Assembly: GCF_000020005.1 (NCBI RefSeq)
Contig: NC_010718.1
Coordinates: 377,001-441,000, forward strand
DNA length: 64,000 nucleotides
Direction of reading: 5' to 3'
Origin: Natranaerobius thermophilus JW/NM-WN-LF
GTDB lineage: Bacteria; Bacillota; Natranaerobiia; Natranaerobiales; Natranaerobiaceae
The stretch's first letter is position 1, and each line of letters starts with the position of its first letter. The notes below the pieces were generated by a model that was given only the letters and a program-made list of their open reading frames with translations, was not told the origin of the DNA and searched no databases. The position numbers were made by a program, and so were the translations under genes. Below are positions 42,445-52,293 of this stretch, piece by piece.

Positions 42445-43842
42445 ATGCTAAAGGGCTTTAAAAAGATACATTTTATAGGAATTGGTGGATACGGAATGAG
42501 TGCTTTGGCCCAGGTGCTTATCGAAGAAGGTTATCAAGTATCGGGTTCTGATATATCAAGTTCTTCCAGAATTGATTTTTTGAAAGAACTGGGAGTTGAA
42601 ATTTATCTATCCCATAAAGCTGAAAACATAAATAGTGTAGATCTTGTCATATATTCTACGGCAATTCCTGGGGATAATCCTGAATTGTTGGCGGCTAAAC
42701 AACGGGGTATTTCTTTGTGGCACAGATCGGAGTTATTGGCAGAATTAATAAATTCCAGATATGGGATTGCCATTACTGGTGCCCATGGAAAAACTACTAC
42801 CACTTCAATGTTATCACTGATTCTCGAAGAAGCTTCTGCTGATCCCACCTGTATAATTGGAGGAGAACTACCAAACTTTGGAAGCAATGCGAGAGTGGGT
42901 GATAGTGAGTATGTAGTAGCAGAAGCCTGTGAAAGTGACCATTCTTTCTTAAGGTATAGTCCTCAAATAGCAGTTATCACAAACATTGAAGCAGACCATT
43001 TAGAACACTATAATGGCAGTTTTGATCAACTTTTAAAATCCTATAGACAATTCATAGAAAATATCGACGATTCTGGGAAGGTATTTATCTATTCTGAATG
43101 TGAATACCATGATTACTTATTAGAAGGAATGTCTAAGAACTGTAAAACATTTGGCTTTTCCCAGGATGCTGATTTTAGGGCTACGGATCTTAAGTTAAAC
43201 AAAGGTACGACAGAGTTTACTATTGAAAGTGACCTTGCTGATAGCTTTAAAGTAGAATTAATGGTTCCAGGAGAGCACAATATTTTAAATGCACTTGCAG
43301 CTGCTTCTGTAGCTTTGGATTTAAAGATTTCTCCCACTGCAATAAAAAGAGCATTACAAAAATTTACCGGTGCCAAGCGTAGATTCATGGAAATTGGTCA
43401 ACTTCAAGGTGCTACTATAGTGGATGATTATGCACATCATCCCACAGAAATAAAAGCAACCTTAAAAACTGCTCAAGAACAAAGCGATAATAAAGTGATT
43501 GCAATTTTTCAACCCCATCGCTTTACTAGGACTCAATATTTTATGGATGATTTTGCAAGTTCCTTTGAAGAAGCTGATACTGTCATTCTTCATAAAGTTT
43601 TTGCTGCCGGTGAAGACGAAATTCCAGGTGCGAATTCGAAAAACCTTAAGGATAAGATTAAAGAAAATGTACCTGGTTTAGAAGTTTACGTGACTGATGA
43701 CATGGAAGATATAGCCGAAATTGTGTCTAATATTGTAGATAAAGGTGACTATGTAATAACTATGGGTGCTGGTGATATTTGGAAAGTTGCCCATTGGCTG
43801 GTTGACGAAGATTATCAAAAGCAACTTAACAGTGAAGGTTAA
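42445..43842 (+). CDS. murC: UDP-N-acetylmuramate-L-alanine ligase MurC
   Basis: 465 aa, ATG after AGAGAGAAGAGAGGG. Seen: the N-terminal Rossmann glycine loop IGIGGYGMSALAQ, ATPase loop GAHGKTTTTSM at about residues 113-123, EADHLEHYNGSF, and the C-terminal DDYAHHPTEIKATL. Known: MurC adds L-alanine to UDP-MurNAc in peptidoglycan synthesis. Full length. Downstream gene follows after 4 bases. Confidence 0.97.
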   Translation: MLKGFKKIHFIGIGGYGMSALAQVLIEEGYQVSGSDISSSSRIDFLKELGVEIYLSHKAENINSVDLVIYSTAIPGDNPELLAAKQRGISLWHRSELLAELINSRYGIAITGAHGKTTTTSMLSLILEEASADPTCIIGGELPNFGSNARVGDSEYVVAEACESDHSFLRYSPQIAVITNIEADHLEHYNGSFDQLLKSYRQFIENIDDSGKVFIYSECEYHDYLLEGMSKNCKTFGFSQDADFRATDLKLNKGTTEFTIESDLADSFKVELMVPGEHNILNALAAASVALDLKISPTAIKRALQKFTGAKRRFMEIGQLQGATIVDDYAHHPTEIKATLKTAQEQSDNKVIAIFQPHRFTRTQYFMDDFASSFEEADTVILHKVFAAGEDEIPGANSKNLKDKIKENVPGLEVYVTDDMEDIAEIVSNIVDKGDYVITMGAGDIWKVAHWLVDEDYQKQLNSEG

Positions 43843-43846
43843 TAAA

Positions 43847-45223
43847 ATGTGTTATCAGAGCCCTATGGATCAGTTTTATAATGAAATAATTACAACAATT
43901 TCACAAAATAATATTTTACCTTTGGGAAGCGGTTGTAATTTGAACTGTGTATTTTGCAGCAATAAGCAAAATCCAGATCAATTACAAACTTTTTCGCTTC
44001 CCTATTTGTCCGTCAAGAAGATCAAAGAACTACTGGATTTTTTGGATCCCACTAAAAAAATTATCATCGGAGAGTCTGCGACTAGAATTACTGAGGGTGA
44101 GCCCTTTGTTAATCCAGATATTCTTGAAATCTTGACATTGATTAGGAAAAAATTTAAGGACACTACTATCCAAATTACGACTAATGGTTCCTTTTTAGAT
44201 CGGGATAAAATCGAATTTTTAAAGAGCTTAGAACCTCTGGAACTAAACATTTCGGTTAATGGTTTAAAAGCAGAGGATAGATACTATCTGATGGGCGATA
44301 CTGGACAAGAGGACTTTAAGTTTATACTAGAACAGTTGGCAGTAAATAATATTGATTATCATGGAAGTACTGTTTGGATACCCCAGATCTTAGATGAGAA
44401 TCAACTGGAAGATTTAATTACTCATTTAGAATTTTATGGGGCCAAGTCTTGTAGAGTTTTTATTCCGGGATACACCCGATTTTCTACTAAAAACTATCAA
44501 ATTACTAGTAATATGGAACAGACAATGAAAAAAGCCCTATCTAAGATTAATCAAAAAGTAAATTACCCTGTTCTGATTGAACCTCCTGATATCACTGATT
44601 TGAACTGTATTGTTGAGGGAATAATCCCTGATAGTGCAGCTACCCATAGTGGTTTGATGACGGGTGATCAAATTTTGGCAGTAGATTCCGATCCAGTGGC
44701 TAGTAGAGTGGATGGTTTCAATAAACTGAAAGAAAGAGCTAATCCACAAGTAACAGTCTTGAGAGATGGTGTCAAATTTGATTGTGAAATTCCGAAAGTA
44801 GCTAAAGAACCTTCGGGTATAGCAGTTAACTTTGATATTAGTTGGGAAGTAATAGATAAAATCAACAAAGTAGCCCAAAAATACCCTAGAAATTCGGTTA
44901 CAAAAATATTAGTCTCTGAATTGGGTTATAATCCTATTAAACTAGCTTTAAACCAATTAAACGAAGATTTAGCTAAAGAAGTCCAGATTGTAAAAAACTC
45001 TAGTTTTGGTGGCAATATTAGATGTGCAGGTTTGTTAACAGTTGCAGACTTTCGCAAAAAATTGAATAATTTACTGACAAAAGGTTACTCTAAGCACAAA
45101 GACATAGACATTAAACAGTTGATTCTACCTGCCAAACCCTTTGAAAATGGCTTAGACCTATTTGGTATGCATTATAAAGACTTAGAAAAGGAGTTTAATG
45201 TCACAGTTGATCTATTAACATAA
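43847..45223 (+). CDS. Radical SAM-PDZ-DUF512-like protein
   Basis: 458 aa from ATG 43847, 4 bases after the murC stop; earlier in-frame starts lie inside murC. Seen: a radical SAM core with CNLNCVFC (Cys30, 34, 37), ITTNGSFL and LELNISVNG; then a PDZ-like domain at about residues 250-310 (IVEGIIPDSAATHSGLMTGDQI); then a DUF512-like C-terminus with NSSFGGNIRCAGLLT, ILPAKP and DLEKEFNVTV. Known: DUF512 proteins normally have the PDZ domain at the N-terminus, before the radical SAM core. Here the order differs. Substrate unknown. Confidence 0.75.
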   Translation: MCYQSPMDQFYNEIITTISQNNILPLGSGCNLNCVFCSNKQNPDQLQTFSLPYLSVKKIKELLDFLDPTKKIIIGESATRITEGEPFVNPDILEILTLIRKKFKDTTIQITTNGSFLDRDKIEFLKSLEPLELNISVNGLKAEDRYYLMGDTGQEDFKFILEQLAVNNIDYHGSTVWIPQILDENQLEDLITHLEFYGAKSCRVFIPGYTRFSTKNYQITSNMEQTMKKALSKINQKVNYPVLIEPPDITDLNCIVEGIIPDSAATHSGLMTGDQILAVDSDPVASRVDGFNKLKERANPQVTVLRDGVKFDCEIPKVAKEPSGIAVNFDISWEVIDKINKVAQKYPRNSVTKILVSELGYNPIKLALNQLNEDLAKEVQIVKNSSFGGNIRCAGLLTVADFRKKLNNLLTKGYSKHKDIDIKQLILPAKPFENGLDLFGMHYKDLEKEFNVTVDLLT

Positions 45224-45247
45224 CGCTAATGGCGTTATGTTTTTTTG
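45220..45247 (+). terminator. Terminator after the radical SAM gene
   Basis: ATAACGC (45220-45226) and GCGTTAT (45232-45238), then a run of T. Confidence 0.75.
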
Positions 45248-45336
45248 TTTTCAGGGAAATAATACATATAGGTCGTGACAAACGTGATAATTTAAAAGAA
45301 CTAAAACAATTATGTATAAAGGGTGTTCAGAAAAAT

Positions 45337-46467
45337 ATGAAGGTATTGCAAGTGTATCGCCCAGTTGAAGGTGGAATAAAAAGACATTTAGAAATTTTAG
45401 ATCAGAATTTACCAAATCACAATATAATCCCTGTATTTTGTGGTCCTCAAGACGATATGAATAGTTTGAATATATCAGATAATTATCAGCTTGAAATTAC
45501 CGATGGTTTGAATATACAAGTACTGGCTAATAATGTATATAGATTAAGGAACATTGTTTCCAAAGTCAAGCCAGATATTATTCATTCCCATGGATACAAA
45601 GCATCGGCTGTTGTCTATGGTCTTTCTCCCTTTTTAAGAATTCCATGGATCAGTACTTTACATGGATACAAAACCTGGGGAAGAAATATCACAACCAAAA
45701 GAACTGTATTTGATTTGATGTCAAAACAGGTACTGCAGCGGCCTCAAAAAGTTTTGTGCGTATCTAAAGCACTGCAAAAAGAACTGCATTCCATAGGTAT
45801 GGAAGAGGATAAATGTAAAGTTGTCTATAATGGAATTCCCATTTCTCAGTATCATCAAAATGTTGATGACATTTTTGGTGGCAATTATCACAGGCCCAAC
45901 AGTAAATTAATTACCTATATCGGTAGGATGATGCCGGATAAAGGTTTAGATACTTTTTTAACTGCTATAAAAATATTAGTTGATAAATACAAATCATATA
46001 TTGATTCTATGAATTTACAATTTGTAATAGCTGGTGATGGCCCCTGGAGAAATTATTATGAGCAGATGTCTTGGGAATGGAAAATCGCACCTTATATAAC
46101 TTTTTTAGGTTATCGCAAAGATATATCAAATATTTTAAAACAATCCTATGCTCTCTGTATTCCATCCAGGTATGAGGGCCAGTCAATTACAGCAGTAGAG
46201 GCCATGGCGTCATTTTGTCCTGTCATAGCTAGCAGAACTGGGGGGTTACAAGAAATACTGTCTCATGGTGAAACGGGCTTGTTAATTCGTCGAAATGACC
46301 CGCTAGAACTAGCTCAAAAAATTATTTTAATATTGAAAAATAAACATCTTAGAAGGCAATTAATTTTTAAAGCTTATTACAAAGCGTTGAAAAACTTTAG
46401 TGACAAAAAGATGACTTCAGAAATAGTTGAAACATACAATGAGGTGGCTAAAAATGTTAGGGTTTAA
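45337..46467 (+). CDS. Family 4-type glycosyltransferase
   Basis: 376 aa from ATG 45337 (KVLQVYRPVEGGIKRHLEIL), preceded by AAAGGGTG; the frame is open upstream, but over a terminator. Seen: a GT-B fold, PDIIHSHGYKASAVVYG in the acceptor half, VVYNGIPISQY hinge, IGRMMPDKGLDTFL, and the donor-site PSRYEGQSITAVEAMA with the E-x7-E motif. Known: retaining transferases of polysaccharide or glycolipid synthesis. The last 14 bases overlap the next gene, so they are likely co-translated. Confidence 0.88.
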   Translation: MKVLQVYRPVEGGIKRHLEILDQNLPNHNIIPVFCGPQDDMNSLNISDNYQLEITDGLNIQVLANNVYRLRNIVSKVKPDIIHSHGYKASAVVYGLSPFLRIPWISTLHGYKTWGRNITTKRTVFDLMSKQVLQRPQKVLCVSKALQKELHSIGMEEDKCKVVYNGIPISQYHQNVDDIFGGNYHRPNSKLITYIGRMMPDKGLDTFLTAIKILVDKYKSYIDSMNLQFVIAGDGPWRNYYEQMSWEWKIAPYITFLGYRKDISNILKQSYALCIPSRYEGQSITAVEAMASFCPVIASRTGGLQEILSHGETGLLIRRNDPLELAQKIILILKNKHLRRQLIFKAYYKALKNFSDKKMTSEIVETYNEVAKNVRV

Positions 46468-48721
46468 CATCCACTTCATTAAAACTAAATCATTATATGT
46501 GAGAGGAAAGTGTTTTGGAATTTTGTTATTGACACTATTATTAGTGTCCTTTGTTAATATAAGTCATGGTGAAGCAAGTGAACAAAATGTCTATCCAAAG
46601 GCCCTTGATCCTGAACGTGATCTCATAATTTTTATGGTACCTTCATTTTCTATGGAAAAGGCACTGGAATTACAACTTCCAGAGTTAGAGAAAATGGCTT
46701 CCCAAGGGGCTATGGGTTTAATCAATACTGGTGTTGCTGAAAGTTATCATCCTTCGGCGGCATATCTCACCTTAGGTACAGGGGCAAGATCTACATGTGA
46801 TGATGAACTGGCCCTAGCTTTAGAATCACAGGAAAAATACCAGCAAGCAACGGGAAAAGAGTTGTATCGTAGAAATCTAGGCGCTTCACCAGCTGTAAAA
46901 AATGGGGATCTAGCACTAATACCTCGAATACCAAAACTGACAGAAGAAAACGATGATTTAATGCACCCTGTGAAAACAGGAGGATTAGGTACTAAGCTAC
47001 GGGATGAAGGAATTGAGCTAAAACTATGGGGGAATTCTGATACGGACCATCCCAGGCGGTATAGTGCTCTGGTCTTTATGGATCAGAAGGGCATTATCGA
47101 AAATGCCGATATCTCCCAGGAACAAACTTTACAGCAAGATAGTGCTCATCCTTTTGGTGTGAAGTCTGATATTTCTAGCTATGAAGAAACTTTAGAACAA
47201 AGCATTCAACAGGGTTATGAAATTCAGGCTTATGAATTTGGAGATCTGGAAAGATTAACTTATTACGGGGATTACATGTCTCAGGAGAGAAAACAGGAAT
47301 TACGACTTAAATATTATAATCAAATTAACAAGGCTTTGAAAAGCGCCAATGAACACTTAGAAACTCATCAGATTGTACTGTTAAATCCTGCACCTACTAG
47401 AGAAAACTATTTTGAAGGAAAACGCCTTACCTATATGTTAATTCATCCTGTTTCACAACAAGGTACAAACTTATTGACTTCTGATACAACTCAAAGAGAT
47501 GGTATCATAGCTAATATGGATTTTGCTCCTTCTATTTTAAGAAAGACAGGTCTGGAAACTTCGTCCCAATTTTTAGGGGCTCCCATGGAGATAATTCCGG
47601 AAAACGTCTCAACAAATTATCTTGAGGATAAATATCAATCCATGTTGAGCACGTATCAGAAAAGACCAGCCTTGGTACAAGGGTTTATTTTTATAAAAAT
47701 CTTTTTAATGGTGCTGGGGATTATAGCTATATTCTTCTCTAAAAACACGATTCCGAAAATGGATATTTGGTTGTTGGCAATAATTATAAGCCCGTTGTTA
47801 TTTTTGATTTTGGGGGGACTGTCGCCCATTGATTTATTTCCAGCTGCACTGATTTTAATCCTGGGTTCTGTGGGAATAGTTTATCTCATGAGGACTAAAT
47901 TGGGGATTATCGAAACTATGGGATTAGCTTCATTACTAGTGAGTGGGGCTGTAATTTTAGATACATTTTTAGGTAATTCCTTATTACATGCCTCTGTATT
48001 AGGGCATGACCCTATTTCAGGAGCCCGGTATTATGGACTCGGGAATGAGTATATGGGGATATTAATTGGTTCAACGGTACTGGCAATATTCAGTTTGGGC
48101 TCTGCTCCCAAGAGAACATTTAGTGTATTTGTTCTAGCCCTAATATTAATGTTATTTATATTTAGCCATCCACAATTAGGTGCGAACCTGGGTGGTGTTA
48201 TAACTACTCTAGGAGTTTTAATTACTATATCATTTATCCACTATAATGAGATTAATCTTGATAAAAACAAAGTGAACAAGTTGATTATTGTTGTCCTTGG
48301 TTTGTTGATTATATTTGGGGCGATTTTTGTAGTGATTAATCTTAGAGGTGACACAGTCAGTCATATAGGGAGAACTATTGATTTAGTAAGGGGGCAAGGA
48401 ATCGGAGAGTTGTACATGGTGATTGTTAGGAAAATTAGCATGAACATATCCTTAATTCGTTATTCTGTTTGGAGTAAGGTATTACTCTCCTTTGTTGGTG
48501 TGTTAATTTTTATTTTGTTATATAAACCAGGGCGACAGTTTGACAAGTTACAGCATAAAAATTTACAAGTTATTAGAGCTTTACAGGGAAATGTCATGGG
48601 AAGTATTGTAGCTTTTGTTGTCAATGATTCGGGTGTAGTTGCGGCGGCAACTTTATTAATATTCGCAGTTCCCCCATTACTACTGATAAATTTACCGCTC
48701 CCGCAAGGCGAAGTTGATTGA
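46454..48721 (+). CDS. Membrane protein with alkaline-phosphatase-like domain
   Basis: 755 aa from ATG 46454 after GAGGTGGCT. Seen: a signal or anchor segment (about residues 20-42), an extracytoplasmic domain with DLIIFMVPSFSMEKALELQL and an alkaline-phosphatase-superfamily look (GLINTGVAE, LTLGTGARS, DTTQRDGIIANMDFAPSIL), then eight or so transmembrane helices from about residue 405 to the end, including YYGLGNEYMGILIG. Known: superfamily members act on phosphate or sulfate esters. Enzyme role unproven. Coupled to the glycosyltransferase, so cell-envelope glycan work is likely (inference). Confidence 0.65.
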   Translation: MLGFNIHFIKTKSLYVRGKCFGILLLTLLLVSFVNISHGEASEQNVYPKALDPERDLIIFMVPSFSMEKALELQLPELEKMASQGAMGLINTGVAESYHPSAAYLTLGTGARSTCDDELALALESQEKYQQATGKELYRRNLGASPAVKNGDLALIPRIPKLTEENDDLMHPVKTGGLGTKLRDEGIELKLWGNSDTDHPRRYSALVFMDQKGIIENADISQEQTLQQDSAHPFGVKSDISSYEETLEQSIQQGYEIQAYEFGDLERLTYYGDYMSQERKQELRLKYYNQINKALKSANEHLETHQIVLLNPAPTRENYFEGKRLTYMLIHPVSQQGTNLLTSDTTQRDGIIANMDFAPSILRKTGLETSSQFLGAPMEIIPENVSTNYLEDKYQSMLSTYQKRPALVQGFIFIKIFLMVLGIIAIFFSKNTIPKMDIWLLAIIISPLLFLILGGLSPIDLFPAALILILGSVGIVYLMRTKLGIIETMGLASLLVSGAVILDTFLGNSLLHASVLGHDPISGARYYGLGNEYMGILIGSTVLAIFSLGSAPKRTFSVFVLALILMLFIFSHPQLGANLGGVITTLGVLITISFIHYNEINLDKNKVNKLIIVVLGLLIIFGAIFVVINLRGDTVSHIGRTIDLVRGQGIGELYMVIVRKISMNISLIRYSVWSKVLLSFVGVLIFILLYKPGRQFDKLQHKNLQVIRALQGNVMGSIVAFVVNDSGVVAAATLLIFAVPPLLLINLPLPQGEVD

Positions 48722-48786
48722 TTAGTGGATCGAAAGAATTCTGATCAATACTAGAGATTTTTACTAGGGTTTCTGGAAATTTACGT

Positions 48787-50691
48787 CTAAAAATCCAGTT
48801 CATCTAATTCTTTATACTTTTTTTCCAGGGTTGTTTTCAATTCACGATATTTTAAATTAATTTCTCTTGCTTTTTCATTATCTCGATATAACTCAGGATC
48901 GGCCAGTTGTTCTTCTAGCTCTTCCTGTTCGATTTCTAAAGTTTCAATTTCAGCAAATAATTGTGTTGCTAGCTGTTCATTGTTATTTTTTGATGTCTTA
49001 GAGTCTTTTTGATTGTTTTTAGTATCTGATTTTCCTTTTTTCTTTTTTGTTTTAGATCTTTCCTGAGTGGAACTGTCTTGTTCATTATTAGATTTAAGCA
49101 TTTTGTTTTGATATTCAGTGAAATTACCTTCAAAAAAGTGTGGTGGATACGTTGAAAATGAAATCAATTTTGTTGCAACTTTATCTAAAAGATATCGATC
49201 ATGAGAGACCATGATCAATGTACCTGGAAAATTGTTTAATGCCCTTTCCAGGTTTTCTTTACCATCAATATCTAAGTGATTTGTTGGTTCATCAAGTAAT
49301 AATAGATTAGCTTTTCTTACATATAATTTTGCTAGAGCCAACCTAACTCTCTCACCACCACTGAGAGATTCTACTAGTTCGTCCATTTGTTCCGGAGGAA
49401 ATAGAAATCTCCCCAGGATACGCCTGATTTCTTCTTCCTTGGTAAGAGGTAATTCCTTTCTGAGTTCATTTATCAAACTTAATTCTCGAGATAATTCGTC
49501 CTGTTCCTGGTCGATATAACCAGTAATCACATTTGTACCAAAATTTATGGTTCCACTAGTGGGTGTGTAGTGTCCTGCCAGTAATTTTAATAATGTGGAT
49601 TTGCCAGAGCCATTAGGGCCAATAATTCCCACTTTTTCTCCACGAAAGACTTTACAGCTAAGTTCTGGGATAATTTTTTGATCGGCGATGTTTTTAGTGA
49701 TTTTAGATAGAGTGACTACTTCCTTGCCACTGGTTACACTGGTTTCTAAGTCCAATTTCATATCATTATTTTCTTCCTGGGGTTTTTCAATAATATCCAT
49801 CTTTTCTAATTGTTTTCTTCGGCTTTGGGCCTGTTTAGTTTTTTGACCTTCTATGTTTCGCCTAATAAATTCCTGGGTTTTTTGGATTTTGCGTTGTTGA
49901 TGCTTATAATCTTTCCATTGTTTTTCTTTTAATGCCCTTTTCTTAGTTATAAAGTCATTATAATTACCTGAATAACTTGTTAAGCTGTTAGCTTCTAGTT
50001 CCCAAATTTTATTAACAGTTTTGTTGAGAAAATAACGGTCATGAGTAATGACAATAAAACTGCCACTGTAACTTTGTAAAAAATTTTCAAGCCATGAAAT
50101 GCCGTTTAAATCCAGATAGTTAGTAGGTTCATCTAGAATTAATAAGTCAGGTTTTTCCAGGAGCTTTTGTGCTAATATAGCGCGGGTTTTTTGTCCACCA
50201 CTGAAATTAATTATAGGTTTATGAAACTCGTCTTCACGAAATCCCAGACCTTTTAATACGCTTCTGATATCTCGGTCTTTCTGATACCCTCCACTTTGTT
50301 CAAATTTTTCTCTAAGCTGTGAATACCTATTCATTACCTGGGGTAATTCTTCCTGGCTAGTTTCACCCATCAGTGTCTCCAAACGCTGCAATTCTTTGCT
50401 AATTGTAACCAGTTCATAATAAACCTTTTCCATTTCATCATATAGACTAGAGTCGCTCTCAAAGTCAGGTTCTTGGGATAAATACCCTATGTTAGTACCT
50501 TTTTGTGCAAGTTTTTCTCCGGAATCTGGGATAAGCTCTCCTGTGATGAGCTTAACCAGGGTGGTTTTACCAGCACCATTTTTACCAATTAGTCCAATTT
50601 TATCTCCCGGATTTATTTGAAAAGTTATGTTTTCAAAAACTCTATGAATTCCAAAATCTTTTGTAAGATTTTCCCCTCTCAATAAGCTCAT
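48787..50691 (-). CDS. ABC-F ATPase (YdiF/Uup-like)
   Basis: 634 aa from ATG 50691, 8 bases after AAGGGTG; GTG 50700 is possible. Seen: two ABC domains with Walker A GLIGKNGAGKTTLVKL and GIIGPNGSGKSTLLKL, signatures FSGGQKTR and LSGGERVR, Walker B LLILDEPTNYLD and LLLLDEPTNHLD, an interdomain helix pair (RALKEKQWKDYKHQQRKIQK), and a Lys/Ser-rich linker plus C-terminal coiled coil. No membrane domain. Known: ABC-F proteins act on ribosomes. Convergent with the gene before it. Confidence 0.93.
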   Translation of the reverse strand: MSLLRGENLTKDFGIHRVFENITFQINPGDKIGLIGKNGAGKTTLVKLITGELIPDSGEKLAQKGTNIGYLSQEPDFESDSSLYDEMEKVYYELVTISKELQRLETLMGETSQEELPQVMNRYSQLREKFEQSGGYQKDRDIRSVLKGLGFREDEFHKPIINFSGGQKTRAILAQKLLEKPDLLILDEPTNYLDLNGISWLENFLQSYSGSFIVITHDRYFLNKTVNKIWELEANSLTSYSGNYNDFITKKRALKEKQWKDYKHQQRKIQKTQEFIRRNIEGQKTKQAQSRRKQLEKMDIIEKPQEENNDMKLDLETSVTSGKEVVTLSKITKNIADQKIIPELSCKVFRGEKVGIIGPNGSGKSTLLKLLAGHYTPTSGTINFGTNVITGYIDQEQDELSRELSLINELRKELPLTKEEEIRRILGRFLFPPEQMDELVESLSGGERVRLALAKLYVRKANLLLLDEPTNHLDIDGKENLERALNNFPGTLIMVSHDRYLLDKVATKLISFSTYPPHFFEGNFTEYQNKMLKSNNEQDSSTQERSKTKKKKGKSDTKNNQKDSKTSKNNNEQLATQLFAEIETLEIEQEELEEQLADPELYRDNEKAREINLKYRELKTTLEKKYKELDELDF

Positions 50692-50805
50692 TTGCTTCAC
50701 CCTTGTATTTGTTGTTTGAATTTACATTATAACAAACTATTGCAATAAAAAATAGTAATATAAATAGAACTAGGGCATAGAATGGGATAGGAGGGAGGGA
50801 TAAAG

Positions 50806-51180
50806 ATGTGGAGGAGATTAATAATGTTTTTGGTACTTATATTTTTGCTTATGGCTTTAGTATCCGGTTTACATGCAAGCAAACAAACAGTTCAAGTTTC
50901 TTCACAGGACCTCATAAAAGACTTAGATCCAGAAACAGCTTTTGAACAAGGAGTAGCCGTAGATTATTTTGGGAATGTACTAAAGGGGGAGTCGGGGGGA
51001 ATCATTTATTGGAATCATCCTCAAAAATATTTTTGTGAAGAGGGTTATTTAAGAGAAAAAGAAACTAATCAGCCAGTAATTACTGCTTCCGGTAATAAAA
51101 TTACTGATGAACAGTTACTACTAACACCAGAATTACATTCTGTAGAAGTTATAATACACAATTTAGTAGAATCCCAATAA
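50806..51180 (+). CDS. Small exported protein, function unknown
   Basis: 124 aa, ATG after GGGAGGGATAAAG. Seen: a signal peptide or N-terminal anchor (RRLIMFLVLIFLLMALVSGL), then a domain of about 90 residues with FGNVLKGESGGIIYWNH. No family recognised. Stands alone between the divergent ABC-F gene and a terminator. Confidence 0.6.
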   Translation: MWRRLIMFLVLIFLLMALVSGLHASKQTVQVSSQDLIKDLDPETAFEQGVAVDYFGNVLKGESGGIIYWNHPQKYFCEEGYLREKETNQPVITASGNKITDEQLLLTPELHSVEVIIHNLVESQ

Positions 51181-51187
51181 AAAATCA

Positions 51188-51210
51188 AACCGCCCTAAGT
51201 GGGCGGTTTT
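51188..51210. terminator. Terminator between convergent genes
   Basis: AACCGCCC (51188-51195) and GGGCGGTT (51201-51208), T-run on the plus strand. Confidence 0.85.
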
Positions 51211-51241
51211 AGTATATGAATATATAATATTTCGTTATTAA

Positions 51242-52126
51242 TTAGTATTTGATTATTTCAGCATTCCCTGTATATGAGTCCAAATATAATAATCGATGCC
51301 GTAACAAATCTCCTTTATTAGTTAAAAATTTGATTGCTTCTTGAGTCTGCCAAGATGCAACTATAGCTGGTGTAGCGGAAGGGTTTCCGAGTTCAACCTC
51401 TGCTAGTTTGTCAGGATATTGATATTGCTCCGAATCAGTTTCCAATAGACTGGAGTATAGGGTCTCTAGTCCTCGATCATTTGGTAGAATTGTAGTTACC
51501 TGACCAGAAAATCCTCCAATGGCTCCATGTACCATGGGTATTTCAAGTTCTCTAGCTGTTTTTTGTAAAATAAAACGTGTGCTCATATTATCCAAAGCAT
51601 CAATTAATATATCGCAATCTGCAAGTAATTCCGGGGCATTATTTGAATTAAGCTTTAATGTATAAGGAGAGACGGAAACTGCCGAATTAATATTTGTGAT
51701 TCTAGTGTAAGCAGCTGAAACTTTTGTTTCCCCTAAATTGCTTTCTTGAGATAGGACCTGGCGATTTAAATTGTTGTCTTCAAATTGGTCGTTATCAATT
51801 AAAACTAAATGGCCCACTCCCATTCTTGCAAGTAATTCAGCTATGGTTCCACCTAGACCTCCAGCTCCTATTATGCCTACTGAAGATTTTAATAATGCTG
51901 ACTGGCCTTCAAATCCCATAGTTCCGTAATTTCTTAAATATCTAGTAGGTAAAATTTGTTCCTTTAAGGATATTTGTTGTACCTTTTTAGTAGTCACTTG
52001 ATTGTCTTCGGCTATTTGTAATTCATTTTCCACTGTGATGACATTAAGATTAGCACTACCAGCTGAAGCTTGGGTCTTTACATTATGTAAATCTTCAATC
52101 AAATTATTATTTGTGTTATTTGGCAC
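51242..52126 (-). CDS. ThiF/MoeB-type E1-like enzyme, probable TtuC
   Basis: 294 aa from GTG 52126, 9 bases after AAAGGAGGTG; ATG 52165 lies before that site. Seen: N-terminal tail of about 60 residues, then the adenylation domain: GIIGAGGLGGTIAELLARMG, DNDQFEDNNLNRQVL, ADCDILIDALDN and the catalytic-loop region IPMVHGAIGGFSGQV. No zinc CxxC pair near the end. Known: such enzymes adenylate the C-terminal GG of ThiS, MoaD or TtuB. With ttuA and ttuB nearby (57135-58288), a TtuC role is likely, but a MoeB or ThiF role remains possible. Confidence 0.7.
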   Translation of the reverse strand: MPNNTNNNLIEDLHNVKTQASAGSANLNVITVENELQIAEDNQVTTKKVQQISLKEQILPTRYLRNYGTMGFEGQSALLKSSVGIIGAGGLGGTIAELLARMGVGHLVLIDNDQFEDNNLNRQVLSQESNLGETKVSAAYTRITNINSAVSVSPYTLKLNSNNAPELLADCDILIDALDNMSTRFILQKTARELEIPMVHGAIGGFSGQVTTILPNDRGLETLYSSLLETDSEQYQYPDKLAEVELGNPSATPAIVASWQTQEAIKFLTNKGDLLRHRLLYLDSYTGNAEIIKY

Positions 52127-52257
52127 TACTGATTTCACCTCCTTTGTAAAAGAATAATAGAACATACTTTCAAGGATAACTAAGAAATATAACTGAAAAT
52201 ATACGATTTGTTATTCTTCTTCTGTGAAATTGTTTGAAAACCTTTTAGTAGTTTTTG

Positions 52258-52293
52258 TAAAAAAAAGAATAAGTTGCCTGTAGGCAACTTATT
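52258..52293 (-). terminator. Terminator of mscS
   Basis: AATAAGTTGCC (52268-52278) and GGCAACTTATT (52283-52293), overlapping the stop; T-run on the minus strand (52258-52266). Confidence 0.85.
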
